64,000 nt of DNA, from the NCBI GenBank assembly GCA_034687125.1, contig JAQGBZ010000222.1, positions 40,319 to 104,318 of the forward strand, read 5' to 3'. The notes beneath the pieces were generated by a model, which saw only the letters and a program-made list of their open reading frames with translations, searched no databases and was not told the origin of the DNA. Numbering within the stretch: position 1 is the stretch's first letter; each line of letters begins with the position of its first letter. This document shows, piece after piece, positions 40,701-51,320 of this stretch. Source of the DNA: Neelides folsomi (lineage: Eukaryota; Arthropoda; Collembola; Neelipleona; Neelidae). Made by a program: the position numbers and the translations under genes.

Positions 40701-42918
40701 CTCAAGAGCTTAAAAGGCAAAAGGAAACTCCAGATGTTTTTTCAAAGAGTTCTTTCGACCACGAGAGATTTTCGCCCAAATCTCACAACTTGAAGTCCCA
40801 CAACTTGAAGAGTCTCCCATTCAAATTCTTATTTGTAAATCTTTTCCTTGTCAGGTTTTAAAGTCAGGGAAATGGTACTTGGTATAATATCTTTCTTTTT
40901 CGAAGAGAAACCCGTTTGAATTCTACGCCCTTAATGATGGTTAAAAATAATTCAGACACACACGAAGAACGCACTTTTCCTCCAAAACTTCAAAAATATC
41001 CTATGTGAAGATTAGAATTGTTTGAACCTCCTAACGATTCGTAGAGATGGTTCGGGTTCTTTCACAGCATTTTAACCGATTTCCTCTACTCATCCTGCAT
41101 TATGTAAGTAGTTCAGGAGCAGTTATGTGTTAACTGGATGACCAAAAATTCCTTTATTTTTTTCCTATTCACTCGCCATTTGGTTCTCCTTTAACCCCTC
41201 CAATACTAAATTAAGGAGAAAAAAAACTAATTTACCACTTGAATAGTTCAAGCCTCCGCTACTCTTCATTTCACTCCTAAATAGATCCAATTAAAAAGTT
41301 TTATTATTATTCCTCATCCGATGATAATAACTTCTTTTCTCTTTGCCAGATAAACTCCCTGTGCCCCGTATATCAACCCATTGAACTCCATAAAATAAAA
41401 GTTCAATCTTAATAACTTAATAACGCTTCATTACATGTACATGTATTGTATATGGTTGGAATAACATATGACTTATTCTTATCTTTATAGCTAAATTGTA
41501 TCATTATATGGTAACATTAATATGATACTGTGGTAGTGGTTAGGCTCCTGCACTATCTTTTACTGTAGATGAATATTAAGAAGCTATGATATGCATTTTC
41601 GGAATGGAACCGAATAACTTATCGTAATATGTAATATCATACATGTCTTCATGCAATCCTACCACTATAGAAACCCAAGACAGTCTCATTACACGACCAA
41701 TTATAAAAAATCAAACAATCGAAATGATGATTGGGCATTATATTAGGAATCTTAAATTCACTTCTTGATCCAGTTGATTAATACAATTCAATAACTTTAT
41801 ACTAACAATATTGCGTATATTAACAATAATATTATCAATTTTAATAATTTTTAATGGGTAAAATATATTATTCAATTATATATTTTTGTAATTGGGTATA
41901 CGATATTTTAATGTCTGATAATGTGAAAAATTCAAATGTACTCATAGAATATTTGGGGTTTTAAAACATTCGCATTCATTCTGCATGCGTGAATGCCTGT
42001 GCGTAGGAATAAAATCAAAACTAATCCCTACTTTATTACCCTCATTGTTAGTTGGCTATAGTCAACAACTAGGACCTTTAATAGCAATGAAGACTAGGAA
42101 ATGAGGATGATTATTGTTGTTGATTGGATTGATGATAGCCCTTGTGGAGTGAACTCTGTCTGATCCCCTCAATTCGCTCTTATCGGAGATAAGGGAACGT
42201 TGATGCAGGAAACCGAATCCTCATACGCGTGTGGTGAGTCTGTTTTCTCATATGCATATAACTACATAATGGAGACTTGTTATCTGATGAACTTGCAGGA
42301 TTTATTCGCGCTCTAATTAGACTAATGAAAAGCGTAGGTTCAAAGATTCTTTATCCGAAAAGCTCATCAACGAATCCTTGCATTCTTGGAGAACTTCGGA
42401 TGTGTACAGATTTGAATTTCATTCATATTATTATGTCTATCAGTATATTCCACATTATATAACAATGGGTGATTTGGTGAGATCTTGAGAGATTCACGAT
42501 TAGCATTCACTCCGAATGTGGAAAACCGGCTGTCGATCAAATTACACATCCATTTCCATTAGATATGGTAAAAAGGGGTCTGGGTTAGTAAATTAGACTT
42601 TGGCAGCCAAACACACTCAATGATGAATTAGATATAAAAAGAATAAATACCTAAATGAGGGCAGAGGAATAATAGCCCGGCGAAAGAGATCCAAATGGGG
42701 AGAGTTGTCTTTGGGAGAATCACATTGGATTTCCTCCGTCGTTTGATACACATCGGAGGAAAAGATCGAAGCTTGGGAGCTCTGGAGCTCTGAAGGCCCT
42801 TCGCTATGGAATTCGAAGGGGTTGTATTTAAAAGGAAAGAGTTTATTTCATCCTGAGTGACGGGTGGAGGCTCCGTCTCATGTCCCGACCTCTGATCGGA
42901 GAGGAATTCGGGAGACAT
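4740..42918 (-). CDS. sdk: Sidekick, immunoglobulin-superfamily homophilic adhesion protein
   Basis: Transmembrane homophilic adhesion molecule of synapses and epithelial tricellular junctions. Coding exons, in transcript order: 42918-42651, 27968-27855, 18183-18007, 15183-14575, 14315-14040, 12997-12878, 12812-12530, 12390-11885, 11780-11602, 11010-9859, 9750-9510, 9394-7436, 6689-6532, 6429-6267, 6186-5930, 5000-4740. Every junction is GT-AG and keeps phase; total 6723 nt, 2240 residues, near the fly length. Order: signal segment (about 72-88), six Ig domains (about 95-670, e.g. PRFFTQPSAAGS, YQCVAHNEAG, YTCQARLRN, YQCWASNTAG, CEVGGAPLPNITWYRN), thirteen FN3 domains (about 670-2018), one membrane helix (about 2038-2060, WFLVVIASVSVILIIALVAY), and a cytoplasmic tail ending GFSSFI. 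That is the sidekick PDZ-binding end (usually SSFV). The 6 Ig + 13 FN3 count and the terminal motif separate it from Dscam. Exon 1 is the least certain exon. Confidence 0.95.
11101..11542. repeat. Long foldback (hairpin) element in an sdk intron
   Basis: Two arms of roughly 205 bases (about 11101-11308 and 11338-11542) are near-perfect inverted copies of each other around a spacer of about 30 bases. Matching landmarks include TCACAAAAAGTTTGGTGATC at the left (about 11208-11227) and its complement at 11423-11442, and GACGAATTTGTCCGAAAAGA against its complement. The outer ends are looser (GTATTAAA on both sides) and are flanked by TA. There is no coding capacity. This is best read as a MITE or foldback DNA transposon. 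It sits in the intron between the exons ending at 11602 and starting at 11010. Confidence 0.85.
13014..14039. other. sdk intron of about 1 kb without other features
   Basis: Lies between the Ig4 exon (14315-14040) and the Ig5 exon (12997-12878). It is AT-rich. Reading frames on the minus strand near 13412-13791 have no recognisable domain and lack splice sites that would keep sdk in phase. Nothing else is seen. Confidence 0.5.
15342..16289 (+). mobile_element. Defective mariner-family DNA transposon
   Basis: A 948-base unit flanked by TA on both sides (15340-15341 and 16290-16291). Terminal inverted repeats share GGGAACTTSATATAAACTCA (15348-15367 left, complement at 16262-16281 right; S marks one mismatch), with more divergent outermost bases. 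Inside is a broken transposase on the + strand. It starts MGPKIDSKVEGLVLGF at 15485, then runs into a stop and a frame change. After a gap it resumes at VTIDKALFG (first catalytic Asp), GAMNGRGPLPLIKVP, then FVHHDAATSHTGSKTQAYSK and SPDISPLDFFGFGFLKQRL. The helix-turn-helix DNA-binding region is mostly missing between LLQLRG and AVTID, and there are at least two further stops near 15854-15873. It is shorter than a full mariner (about 1.3 kb), so it is non-autonomous. Confidence 0.9.
15485..16206 (+). pseudogene. Broken mariner transposase
   Basis: Transposase remnant of the element at 15342-16289. Open pieces at 15531-15854 and 15874-16206 retain the catalytic-core signatures (VTIDKALFG, HHDAATSHT, SPDISPLDFFGFG). 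The N-terminal DNA-binding domain is largely deleted and the frame is interrupted by stops and shifts, so no functional enzyme is encoded. It lies in the same sdk intron as the nested gene at 16646-17671, on the same strand, but the two are separate. Confidence 0.85.
16646..17671 (+). CDS. Unrecognised single-pass membrane protein nested in an sdk intron
   Basis: Three exons on the strand opposite sdk: 16646-16705, 16817-17329 and 17411-17671. Donors are GTAAGT and GTAAAA; acceptors are TTTTATTTTAG and TCCATTTTAG; phases are all 0. Predicted 277 residues. After MSKDAYTIWFNEQNKK and an ISPREYLRKNF segment there is one hydrophobic stretch (about 52-74, VPVIGFENFLFWIPGVLFAW). It is followed at once by basic residues (SRFMRRYKPEF) and then about 200 charged, mostly helical residues. 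These are rich in K/R/E and aromatics (YKTHLTKYQKYPWDILRMI, MYREARWRHMV) and end RRFPLVKKRLYI. Codon use and splicing look like a real conserved gene, possibly mitochondrial by composition, but I do not recognise the family. Function unknown. Confidence 0.8.
17849..17854 (+). promoter_or_regulatory. Candidate polyadenylation signal of the nested gene
   Basis: AATAAA 178 bases after the stop of the nested + strand gene; another AATAAA lies at 17791-17796. Both precede the next sdk exon at 18007, so the nested transcript could end inside the intron. Confidence 0.4.
22076..22860 (+). mobile_element. Internally deleted Tc1/mariner-type element with near-perfect ends
   Basis: A 785-base unit bounded by TA on both sides. 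The terminal inverted repeats are 35 bases and differ at a single position (4th base, C left, G right). The left end begins CAGCGTGACTTTTTTATCGT, and the right end is its complement. The interior holds a decayed + strand transposase: helix-turn-helix region fragments (TIYRLYKF, RTEENI, NVKAA) with frame breaks at 22300-22500. They are followed by DYPRRVEFCEWFL and YWTDECWFHLNG at 22517-22732, the segment containing the first catalytic acidic residue. Everything after that is missing, so two of the three catalytic residues are absent. Non-autonomous. Confidence 0.88.
22270..22760 (+). pseudogene. Truncated Tc1/mariner transposase
   Basis: Coding remnant of the element at 22076-22860. The longest open piece is 22517-22732 and reads LLPIDYPRRVEFCEWFLNHI, then DDTYWTDECWFHLNG. 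The preceding DNA-binding part is in other frames, and the catalytic C-terminal half is deleted. Confidence 0.75.
27855..27968 (-). CDS. sdk: sdk exon 2: start of first Ig domain
   Basis: A short 114-base exon reading LTEELSPLQAPRFFTQPSAA, then GSVVAENRTKILQCQARG. It includes the first cysteine of Ig1. It joins in phase to 18183-18007 (IPQPEYRWLRNGRYL, then DSGDYQCVAHNEAGA), which carries the second cysteine. It is isolated between a 14.7 kb and a 9.7 kb intron, so it is easily missed by gene finders. Confidence 0.9.
27969..42650. other. 14.7 kb first intron of sdk
   Basis: The longest intron of the window. It contains the MITE-like element at 33144-33663 and otherwise AT-rich sequence with no supported gene. 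Frames near 31373-31760, 32440-32793, 34784-35089, 36436-36783 and 37700-38031 lack known domains and conserved motifs. No RNA gene is evident by eye. Confidence 0.5.
33144..33663. mobile_element. 520 bp non-autonomous DNA element (MITE-like)
   Basis: Flanked by TA on both sides (33142-33143 and 33664-33665). Terminal inverted repeats start CCGTATTGTCTCGATATCTG at the left and match the complement at the right, which ends CGAGACAATACGG; the outer 13 bases are identical. Just inside each end is a second motif in direct orientation: GATATGTACCCGGGGGTC, then GATTTTAAAAGGTACCCGGG (about 33174-33227 and 33595-33640). These contain the palindrome TACCCGGGTA or close variants. There is no coding capacity. 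The TA target and subterminal repeats suggest a pogo/Tigger or mariner-type MITE. Confidence 0.8.
42651..42918 (-). CDS. sdk: sdk exon 1: start codon and signal peptide
   Basis: An open minus-strand frame from an ATG at 42918 gives 89 residues. It ends in a basic stretch (IKRRRKSNVILPK) followed by the hydrophobic core LPIWISFAGLLFL, a good signal peptide. The second Met (residue 56, MCIKRRRK) would give a more conventional short signal peptide. The donor GTATTT at 42650 leaves phase 1 (G), which joins exactly to exon 2 (GT TTG ACT GAG) to read HLG-LTEELSPLQAPRFF. The 14.7 kb intron is long, and this exon was linked by phase and content alone. Confidence 0.7.
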
Positions 42919-45555
42919 ATTCTCTCGTGGTTGTATCAGCCGGTGTAGTCCATCACATAATTCATAATCACATCCGGTCTTTTATTGGATGGGAAAGGGG
43001 AAGGAGCACTTCAGCCCACCATGCACCGCACCACCACACACAACACACACTCAAAGTGTATCAAACCAGACTCATCGCGAGTCAATTTCACATATTTCCC
43101 ACAGGAACTTCTGCAGAGGAGTATTTTAATGGTGTGCCTTCACTGAACGTCAAGAGCCCCTATGCACAATGTCAAGATTTTTGCTGTTCAATTTCAAGGT
43201 TTTCACTAGCGGAACTCTCTACAATTAATATTTTTTACAAGTATAAACTTATTACATTCCTATTGAATTGAGCCTTGTTAGTTTAATCGTGTAGCAAGGA
43301 AAAATATTTTGTTGCACTTGTTTGATGTTATTATTTAACGTATTCTGTCTTAAACAATTCAAATGCTTTGTGTAAAAATAATTAATTATTCCACTGTACC
43401 AAATATACTTACTTTGGTATTGTTTTGATATCGAGTATTGTATTGTATTGGTATTATTTTATGGACGGTATTTTATTCCTATTTAAAATCTAAATTGAAA
43501 TAAAGAATTATTCCGTTGAGGAAAATGAGTTAAAATAAAAGTGGACGGGAATTTGGAGCTCTTTTCACCTCGAAGCCTTCCGGCAGAATGATCGGAACGA
43601 GGAGGTTGGAAACTCACAGCACGCTAAGGCTGGAAGGAATGCATTTTCATTTGCCTCCTCCTTGGGACTCCTCAACCCTCAACCCTCCGTGTGTGCAGGA
43701 AGATGTAAGAACTCACCCTCGCTGTTGCCGATGGGGAGAGTGGCCAGGTTGGTCTTATTAACTAAATAGTAAAATATTCATCAATATGCAGATGATCGGC
43801 TACGAGCAAGACAATAAGATTCATCTTGGTCGAAATGACCGTTGGCTCCATTTTAACGTGTTAAGGGCAGGGGCTTCTCTCGTTGAGCGACAAAGAGAGG
43901 GGGAGAGTTAGAGTTTGAGTTCTGAATGAAGGGAGGGACGCGTTTGAGTTGAGCGACACGAGACTTTGGTTTTAGGTTGGGTACTTGGCAATGACGCTCG
44001 TCGCTCTCCTCGAATATATCCCAATAGTGCGTCTGATGGAAATGGAGCCGATGATGGACCAGGCGAGGAAATCCGGGCCCTGGAATGGAAACCAAAGGCT
44101 CCCTGCGTCCCTTTAGCTATAAACATTTTTTTCATGGCTACTTGTAAGTGAACCGTGGCTCCTGTTCCCTCAGCCAGTGCAGTAAAAGAAACTCTTGGGA
44201 GATGATGCACTTTTCAACACAACACATTCGAGATCTGTCGAATACAAATGTGTCAAAGATTGATGTAATTTATGTTCCAAACGGCTGCTGGCCTGATCAT
44301 GGTTTTTTTCATTTGAGCTTTTATGCTATTAATTTACACATTGTTTGTTTATCAATTCATTCCTTAAAGATCCTGGAGTGTTGAGAGACAGGTGGAGATG
44401 GTGAATTATTTCTCGGGTTTTTAGGAGGTTTTTTAAGTGACAATTTTCCAAGATCTCCGACCCTGTTCCGCATCACGTGCATATTATCTTGTATTTTTTA
44501 TTACTATTAATAGTACTTTGGGTTAGATTAAAATAACACATCTCCTACTTCATAATAATAGACACTTTACCAAAATATTTATTTTCATTTTCAACAATGA
44601 AAACCAATACAATAAGATCACGAGTTGGATTGAATGTTTTCAATTTCTCCATTATTGTTAATACTTTTGTGTTAGTGAGTTGGGAGAGCACTTTCAAAGT
44701 AATGGAAAAGAGAGAGTCGGGATTTGAGAATACCTCACATTATTTCTGTCCTTTTGCATATAAAGTTATTGAATATCTTATATTTTGTATGGGTTACAAA
44801 AGGGACGAAGTAAGAATAATTCAAGGAGCCTTTGTTGATTTAAGGAATTTTACTTGTGGAGTTGTTGAGGTACTTGAACTTTCTCCGCATAACATTTTCT
44901 TAAACTACAAATTTCACTGTCCTAAATCATATCATCTCATATGTATGCTCGAGTTTATGACACTATACTTAAAGAAAGATTATATAGATGTGTGAAAATG
45001 CTAAATTGTTTAATCCCTTGTTGAATATTTATATAATACATACATACGTATTTATTAGTATATGATATAAATAAATATAATGTGTATGTATATTTGCTAA
45101 ATACATACATACAACATACTCAAACAATGAATACCTACTCACAAATTGAACGGTATATTTTATGTTAGAAATAAAGAAATGTCGAAAAAAATATAAAGGT
45201 TAAAATATGATGATTGATTAAAATAATTTTTATTGGATTCGAAGAATCAAAATATTTGATATTACATAAATGATAAAGATTAAATAACATTTTGTTTTTA
45301 ATTGAAAGAGATTTTAGGTATTAATTATAGTATATTAGTACAAGTAGTAAGCACTGGTATATTAGTATTATAATTAATATTTTATATTAGCATTTTACCA
45401 TTACGAGATCGTATTATAATTAATAGTTATTTTAGAGGTTTTATGTATAACATGTTAAGCTTTAATTTTAAACACTTAATAAAAATATTTTGTATAATTA
45501 CAGTACAAAAATGATTTTTAAAATAAACTCAAGCTCATATAATTTAGAAAAATGT
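42919..45555. other. Region upstream of sdk exon 1
   Basis: Should hold the sdk promoter and any non-coding 5' exon. The part from about 43550 to 44210 is less AT-rich than its surroundings and has overlapping open frames on both strands without a recognisable domain, as expected for a 5' UTR or promoter-proximal stretch. A 132-residue open frame at 44597-44995 (+) is unrecognised. Nothing else is supported. Confidence 0.4.
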
Positions 45556-47927
45556 TTAATATTTCTCCTTTTCTCTGCTATTTGGTTCTTTTTTACTCTT
45601 TACTTTTTTCCTTTCCCATTCGATGTTTGAATCATTGGTTTCATTTGACTCATCCGAAGTGTTCTCCCCAAGAAACTTTGACCTTTTATTCTTTTTCGCT
45701 GAGCTTGATGAGTATTTCTCTTCCTCTTTCTGCTTCGAGTGGTTCTTAGGAGGACTTTTGACGGAAGCGTTGCCTTCTTCGGTCATGGACGATGACTCAC
45801 GCCTCTCTTGTCGTTTGGTGTAGTCAATGTAGTAATTATTATTCGTCCGAGGACTTGGAGATTTTTCTTCAATCTTCTCGCCACTCCTTTTGGGCTTGTG
45901 ATTCCGATGTTTTTGATCACTCTTATGATTTGAATTTACGACCCCATCCCCTTCGAAATAAACTTCATCATTGAGTTTTTTAAGTCTCAACGCGTGGCTT
46001 TCAATTTTATCCATTCGCCTCGATGAAATGGTTTTAATGCTCCTTTGCCGCGTTTCATCAGTTTCATTGTCTTCCTCTTCCTCCTCCTCGTCCTCGTCAT
46101 CGTCAGGGCTGTAAGTATCATTGTCCCTCCTTCCCTCGAAGCTGGTGTTGTAAAGAAGAAACGTTGACCGGAGGTAGACGACGAAGTAAATGACGGCCAC
46201 TTTGAACATAATTTAATTAGAGGAAGACCAACAGAATAAATTTCTAATTTACAACTTTAGCTACAAGCTCAAGATATAAAAGAGTTAATAAACTTTTCCA
46301 CATGACATCATACTCAATCGGCCCTAATTTATTGGCAAATGTAAAAATGATGTAATGGGAAGGGAAAAGCGGTTATTTTCCTGCCACTCGCTTATAAAAT
46401 ACAGGTGGAGTTATTAAAACTGGCAATTTGATGAGCAAGTAAGCATGTTATAAGCTCGCGTCTCTCTGTAATTCAAAGTCGGCATTATCCCCCTTAAACG
46501 CTTATTTATACCTGGTTGAACACAAAAGAACCTGAGTCTTAACTAAGGTCATGTTGTCTCAACTCATAATGCGTGAAAGGGAGAAGTTGCCGATGAAGTC
46601 AACGGACAATGCGAATTGGTCGGGGGAGATTCTAACGTCATGCCCGAGCAGAAGGTCCCAGGGGCGAGGTAAGTGATATATATTAAAACCAAGATGATTT
46701 ATCTCTCTTCCCTTTAATTAAATGGGCAGAGGGGTGAGCAACGAGTTTTGATGAGATTGGCACTTATTGTGATTTTCTACGAGTGAGTATTATAAAAAAT
46801 AAATATACACAATAATACTCTTGCATATTTCATATTATACACTACCTATTTAATATTCAATGGAGATATATAAAAGATACATATTCAAATAGTGTATGTA
46901 TTATATGTTTTTGCCTATAAAATATAGTATACCCGTTCGCTGGATGACATAGAGGGAAATGTATCCTGGACTCCAGAGAGCATAAGCTTCCATGACCGAA
47001 CCGGTTTCGTCAGTCATGTTGAGACCAATGTGTTGGGATGATAAACTCTTGTTCTCATCTTCGGTTTGACTTCGGATCGTGGAGGATATCAACGAGAATG
47101 TGAATTGGTCACTGATGGAAGGCCAAGATCTCCGCAATGTCCAAATGTACCACCAGACTGTGAGGGCAAGGTAAGTCGAGGTCGTGAACAAATTCGCCTC
47201 ATGATGCCTCACAATCACTTTCGATATCCCCGTCTGAAATAAGAAAAAACAGGGTTTTATACTCAAATGACATGTATGATTTCAATGATTTGCATAAAAA
47301 GTGTTGAGGAGGGTTATTGTCAGCAGGGGAAATCTTAATAAATTCAGGCGGTTGGCCAAACACGCCCTTCTTCGCCATATACTGATTTAACTGACACTCG
47401 TAACGAGTTGTGAATCTGGGAGCTTATATAATGATGACAATTTAAAAATGCTTCTTTGACATCTTTGGCTTCAAAGCCAAAAAGAAACACACGGATTAGG
47501 AATTAGGAAAATGTGAAGATCACGAAGACTCGAATTTAAAATGAGTTTTGATCAAGATAAAACAGAAGTTGAATGTTTTTAATACCGTCACTGCATTACC
47601 CGCCGCCCCCAAGGAGTATAACACGAGATTTATGACGATGAAGAATGCTTGTAACCTGACAGACAACATTGTCAAAAAATTACAGCTTGTCTCTCGATGA
47701 GAGCTTTACATAATATTTTAGAATTATTTATTTATTTTATTTAAATGGAAAAAGTGAGCAGCAATTCCTTACGTTAAACATCCGAGGACCAAAATGGGTA
47801 TTGAATAGAAGTTGTCCACAATTAAGTTTATGATCAAGTCGGAAAAGAGAAGAATCACTTGAATGATGCCCATAAATGAAGGGCTCCAATTCCTCACACC
47901 GTCAACGACACTTCTTTCATTGGGCAT
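45556..47927 (-). CDS. TMEM138-like four-pass membrane protein with long charged C-terminal tail
   Basis: Homologue of TMEM138, a small multi-pass protein of ciliary vesicle traffic whose human gene is mutated in Joubert syndrome. Exons 47927-47773, 47655-47586, 47233-46933 and 46199-45556, GT-AG with agreeing phases; 389 residues. Membrane segments: SFMGIIQVILLFSDLIINLI, LQAFFIVINLVLYSLGAAG, LFTTSTYLALTVWWYIWTL and YISLYVIQRTVAVIYFVVYL. The family patterns TGISKVIVRHHE...Y-ALTVWWYIW---RW and LYVIQRTVAVIY follow human TMEM138 in order and spacing. The loop between the third and fourth helices is longer than in vertebrates. After about residue 200 a tail of about 185 residues follows that TMEM138 normally lacks: an acidic run (DDDEDEEEEEEDNETDE), then Lys/Ser/Arg-rich sequence. 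The last acceptor (TTCAAAG) is weak, but its phase and the VAVIYF match support it. Confidence 0.75.
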
Positions 47928-50900
47928 TTTACCACTTTGTAGGAATTACTTTATTTGGCCTTTTTTAAATTCAATTAAACTTTTAATGATCAATAAGACA
48001 TGGATTTTGTCTTGTTATACGATTTAATGGGGATTTATGGCAAATGATAAATAAATGGATGTGTGTGTGTAAAGAATCACTGTGTGTTCTTACTGTTCCT
48101 AGATGTGATGAGGATTAGAGCTTCGTGCGTTTCAACCTCCACCTGCATAATCAATGTTTCTATGCCCTTTTCATCACTACAAACAAATCATCAGTTGTTA
48201 TGTTACGTTGCAGCGATCTCAAATGGACCCTCTACGAAATGAGGTCCCATTTTTAACATTATCAATATTTACCCTAATGGCTTTTTATCTTTAAATCTTT
48301 AATGTGATTTATGGAGTTTATCGGACATTCACACCGCTTGACTACCCGTATAATAACTCCAGTTAGCTTGATTAATTATGATTACGTTGCTCATCTTATG
48401 AAAACTATTGATACAAAAAGAAATTTCAGATGTAATTGTCGCATTGTGTGTTTACAGAGTTCTTCATTATATAAGTTTTACCAATAATTCAAATGAACAA
48501 ACCCTCGTTTTGGTCTTTTGAGGAATAGAGGGGATGGAGGGAGTGAGGGGACTTCAGCCCATTTAAGTAAACCCTTCACCGATAAATTAATGCCAGTTGC
48601 CACAATTGTTCAAATGATTGGATATGAATGAGAAGGGGAGAGATCTCTAAAAAGAGTCGTTTAACTTTTCAATATCCATCCGATCTTTCCGAACCATCTT
48701 TTAATATGCACAGAAGCACATGGAGGGTTCGAGTACATCTTTTTTTTACATAATGCTCCCTAACTAACTATTACTGTATGTGTTTGGAGAATAATTTCCA
48801 TAAAATTCTGCAGGTTTGATTGTTAAATGAGTTATATCAATTGGATAAGTGCCGTGAGTTAATTAATAATTCCCACTTGTATATATTAAGTATGTATTTT
48901 CGGAGTTTTCCCATATTGGATCACAATGATCTCATTGATGTAATTTCCTGATAGTTTCGACTTCCTTCCCTAACGGGTACTAAATATATCTCTGTCTTTC
49001 CCTATTCATCGCCAATAAAGTTTTATTTTTATTGATATAACTGATCAACACATTATGCCATACGGAGATGCAGATGTAGAAACAATGATGAGTTGATGAA
49101 CATATTTTCTCTATAATACAATTGGTATTCTACCTCTTTCCTTTGGAGGGGCTGAGAATGCATTTTAAGTAGAATATATTCTACCCGTATGACATAACAT
49201 TTGCAACATTGACAATGATCTAAATATTCAGATACAGATACTTATGTTAAATTGACTCAATTGGCTTTGAATGGGTCGTCACTCTGACTCACATTATTTC
49301 CCATAAAAGGGCGATTTACTCTTCGTTCGTCGGATTTGCCCTGTGGAACTCACAGGAGCAACTTCCAATTTTTTGTTTAGTTTAATGTAGTTAGTTGTCA
49401 TTTTATTTGGTAGCTAGTTGTTTTATTTCATTTATTTTATGTTTTGTAGCATTTTTTAATCATTTGTTTTGTTTCATTTAATTCCTTTAATTTTGTAGCA
49501 TTTTTATTATTTATTTAATTTTTAATTTATTATCATTTTGAGTGGCCAATTATAATGTAAACTAAACTTTGAAAACTTTTGGGCGAACTCGTGGGCGAAC
49601 GTTACATCCAACTTCAGTCACACGCTAAAAGAGTAAGTCAATTATTGCAACAACACCTAAGATTAGAATTTTTATTATTTTGTTTCCTTTTTATTTTATA
49701 CTCAATAAATAAGTTTTTTAAACTCGAACTATTATAATTTACATTTAAATTGCTGTAAATAACAATTTTATATAACTCCAATATTTATTTTTTACAGAAA
49801 GTTCGGAAATGATGTTTATCTCAGAATAAAACTCTTCATGTTACCGCCTTTCAAAACCGTTCTTTTATTCGGAGCTTGGGTTGGGAGAGAAAGGTCCATC
49901 ACAACTCTTCACAACTCTTCAATATTAATTTTTTTACATTATATTTTTCTCGTACTAAAGATTCAAGTTATGAGTAATAATTTGGTGTTACACTCGCTTG
50001 TTAAAGTTGTTTTCAATCATAACAGTAAAAAAATACAAAAAAATAAACAATACATGTAAAAATAGTTAAGTAGAATTTATTAAATAATATTTGAGTTTAA
50101 TTAAACTACCTATTTATTATAAATTAGTTAATCTCTCAAATTGTAATGGGAATTGAAGAATTGCATAATTGGGACAATCTAAATTGTATACACGTCCATA
50201 ATTGGTTTAGTTTACGAGTTATACTAGAGATATCATGATGAAAAATGTAAACTTAAACATTTCCATAAAAAATAGTTTACCCCCTTTCCTGGATGATCTT
50301 TCTAAACTCGTTTATCTTAATTTAATTTTTAGAGATAAGTACATATTATACACATACACATTTATTACTACTATTTAAGTGTAAGATGTTAATAATAACG
50401 AATAATTATTTTATTCTTATACTCATTACATCACAATGTGAGACTTGAATTTTAATCTTATGACTATGTATTTTAACTTATATTATTAATTATTACGGAG
50501 CTAATGACTAATGAGCTTCGATTTTGTTATTTGGATTTAAGTATTTACTTAACCCAATTATTAACTTTAAGCTATCTCTGGATTACTATTTATTATTACT
50601 AAATATTATACCTATTAAGTAATATAAAAATATAAACAATAAGTATTTCTTCATGTAAATCCTCATCGTGTATCTTATTTCCTTCATCAACATTGGATTC
50701 TCTCATACTCTCTGTTTACTCTAGTTCATTTCACTCATCATAAAGAGGAGCAAACGGAAATAGCACTCAATAAATAATGTTTACAAGAGTATTACAATCT
50801 CAATTAAACAAATATCACACAAATAACTAGAATTAAAGAATTTCATTGGCTATTTGCGCATAACGATATACTTAAAAGTAATTTAGCTATTTATAAATAA

Positions 50901-51320
50901 AAGTAGTTCTAAACCACAACTGACTCAACACTTAATCCTCGTGGTCCATGCTTAATAGTTTAATTCGATACATTATATATATTTGCCCTGAATTTAAAAT
51001 AAGCCCAGGTTGAAGCTAAACCATGGTCGACAAGAACAAATAGCCTCTTCGATATCCTCCCATACGATTTCATATATGATACGTTTAGTAAAACCGGAGC
51101 ATGTTGTTTGATTCCCAGGGCGTGGCTTGCCGGCCCTTTCTCGTCAAAGAGAAAGGACGCTCGTTGATTTGCGCAGCTTCTGAGTCAAAACCTCCCTGTG
51201 CATGACGCCGGATATTCCTTCACTCTCTGAATAAGAACCGAGAAGGAACTTCTTTTTAATTCCAATTAAGTTAAAACATCACAGTTAAGTCTCAGCTTTG
51301 ACTTTAAATACCAGTTGACC
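47928..51320. other. Intergenic region between the TMEM138-like and SR-protein genes
   Basis: The two genes are divergent, so this space should contain both promoters. It is AT-rich, with a GC-richer block just upstream of the SR gene (about 51110-51240). The open frame at 49838-50059 has no domain or support. No RNA gene or repeat is evident. Confidence 0.4.

Noticed and set aside
4740-42918. Dscam as an alternative identity for the Ig/FN3 gene
   Set aside because: Dscam has about 10 Ig and 6 FN3 domains with arrayed alternative exons; here there are 6 Ig, 13 FN3, no exon arrays, and the sidekick C-terminus GFSSFI.
43908-44210. 100-residue minus-strand frame upstream of sdk exon 1
   Set aside because: Overlaps other open frames on both strands and has no recognisable feature; better explained as promoter or UTR sequence.
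45030-45125. ATACATAC-rich inverted stretches
   Set aside because: Simple low-complexity repeats with partial self-complementarity; no defined ends or target duplication.
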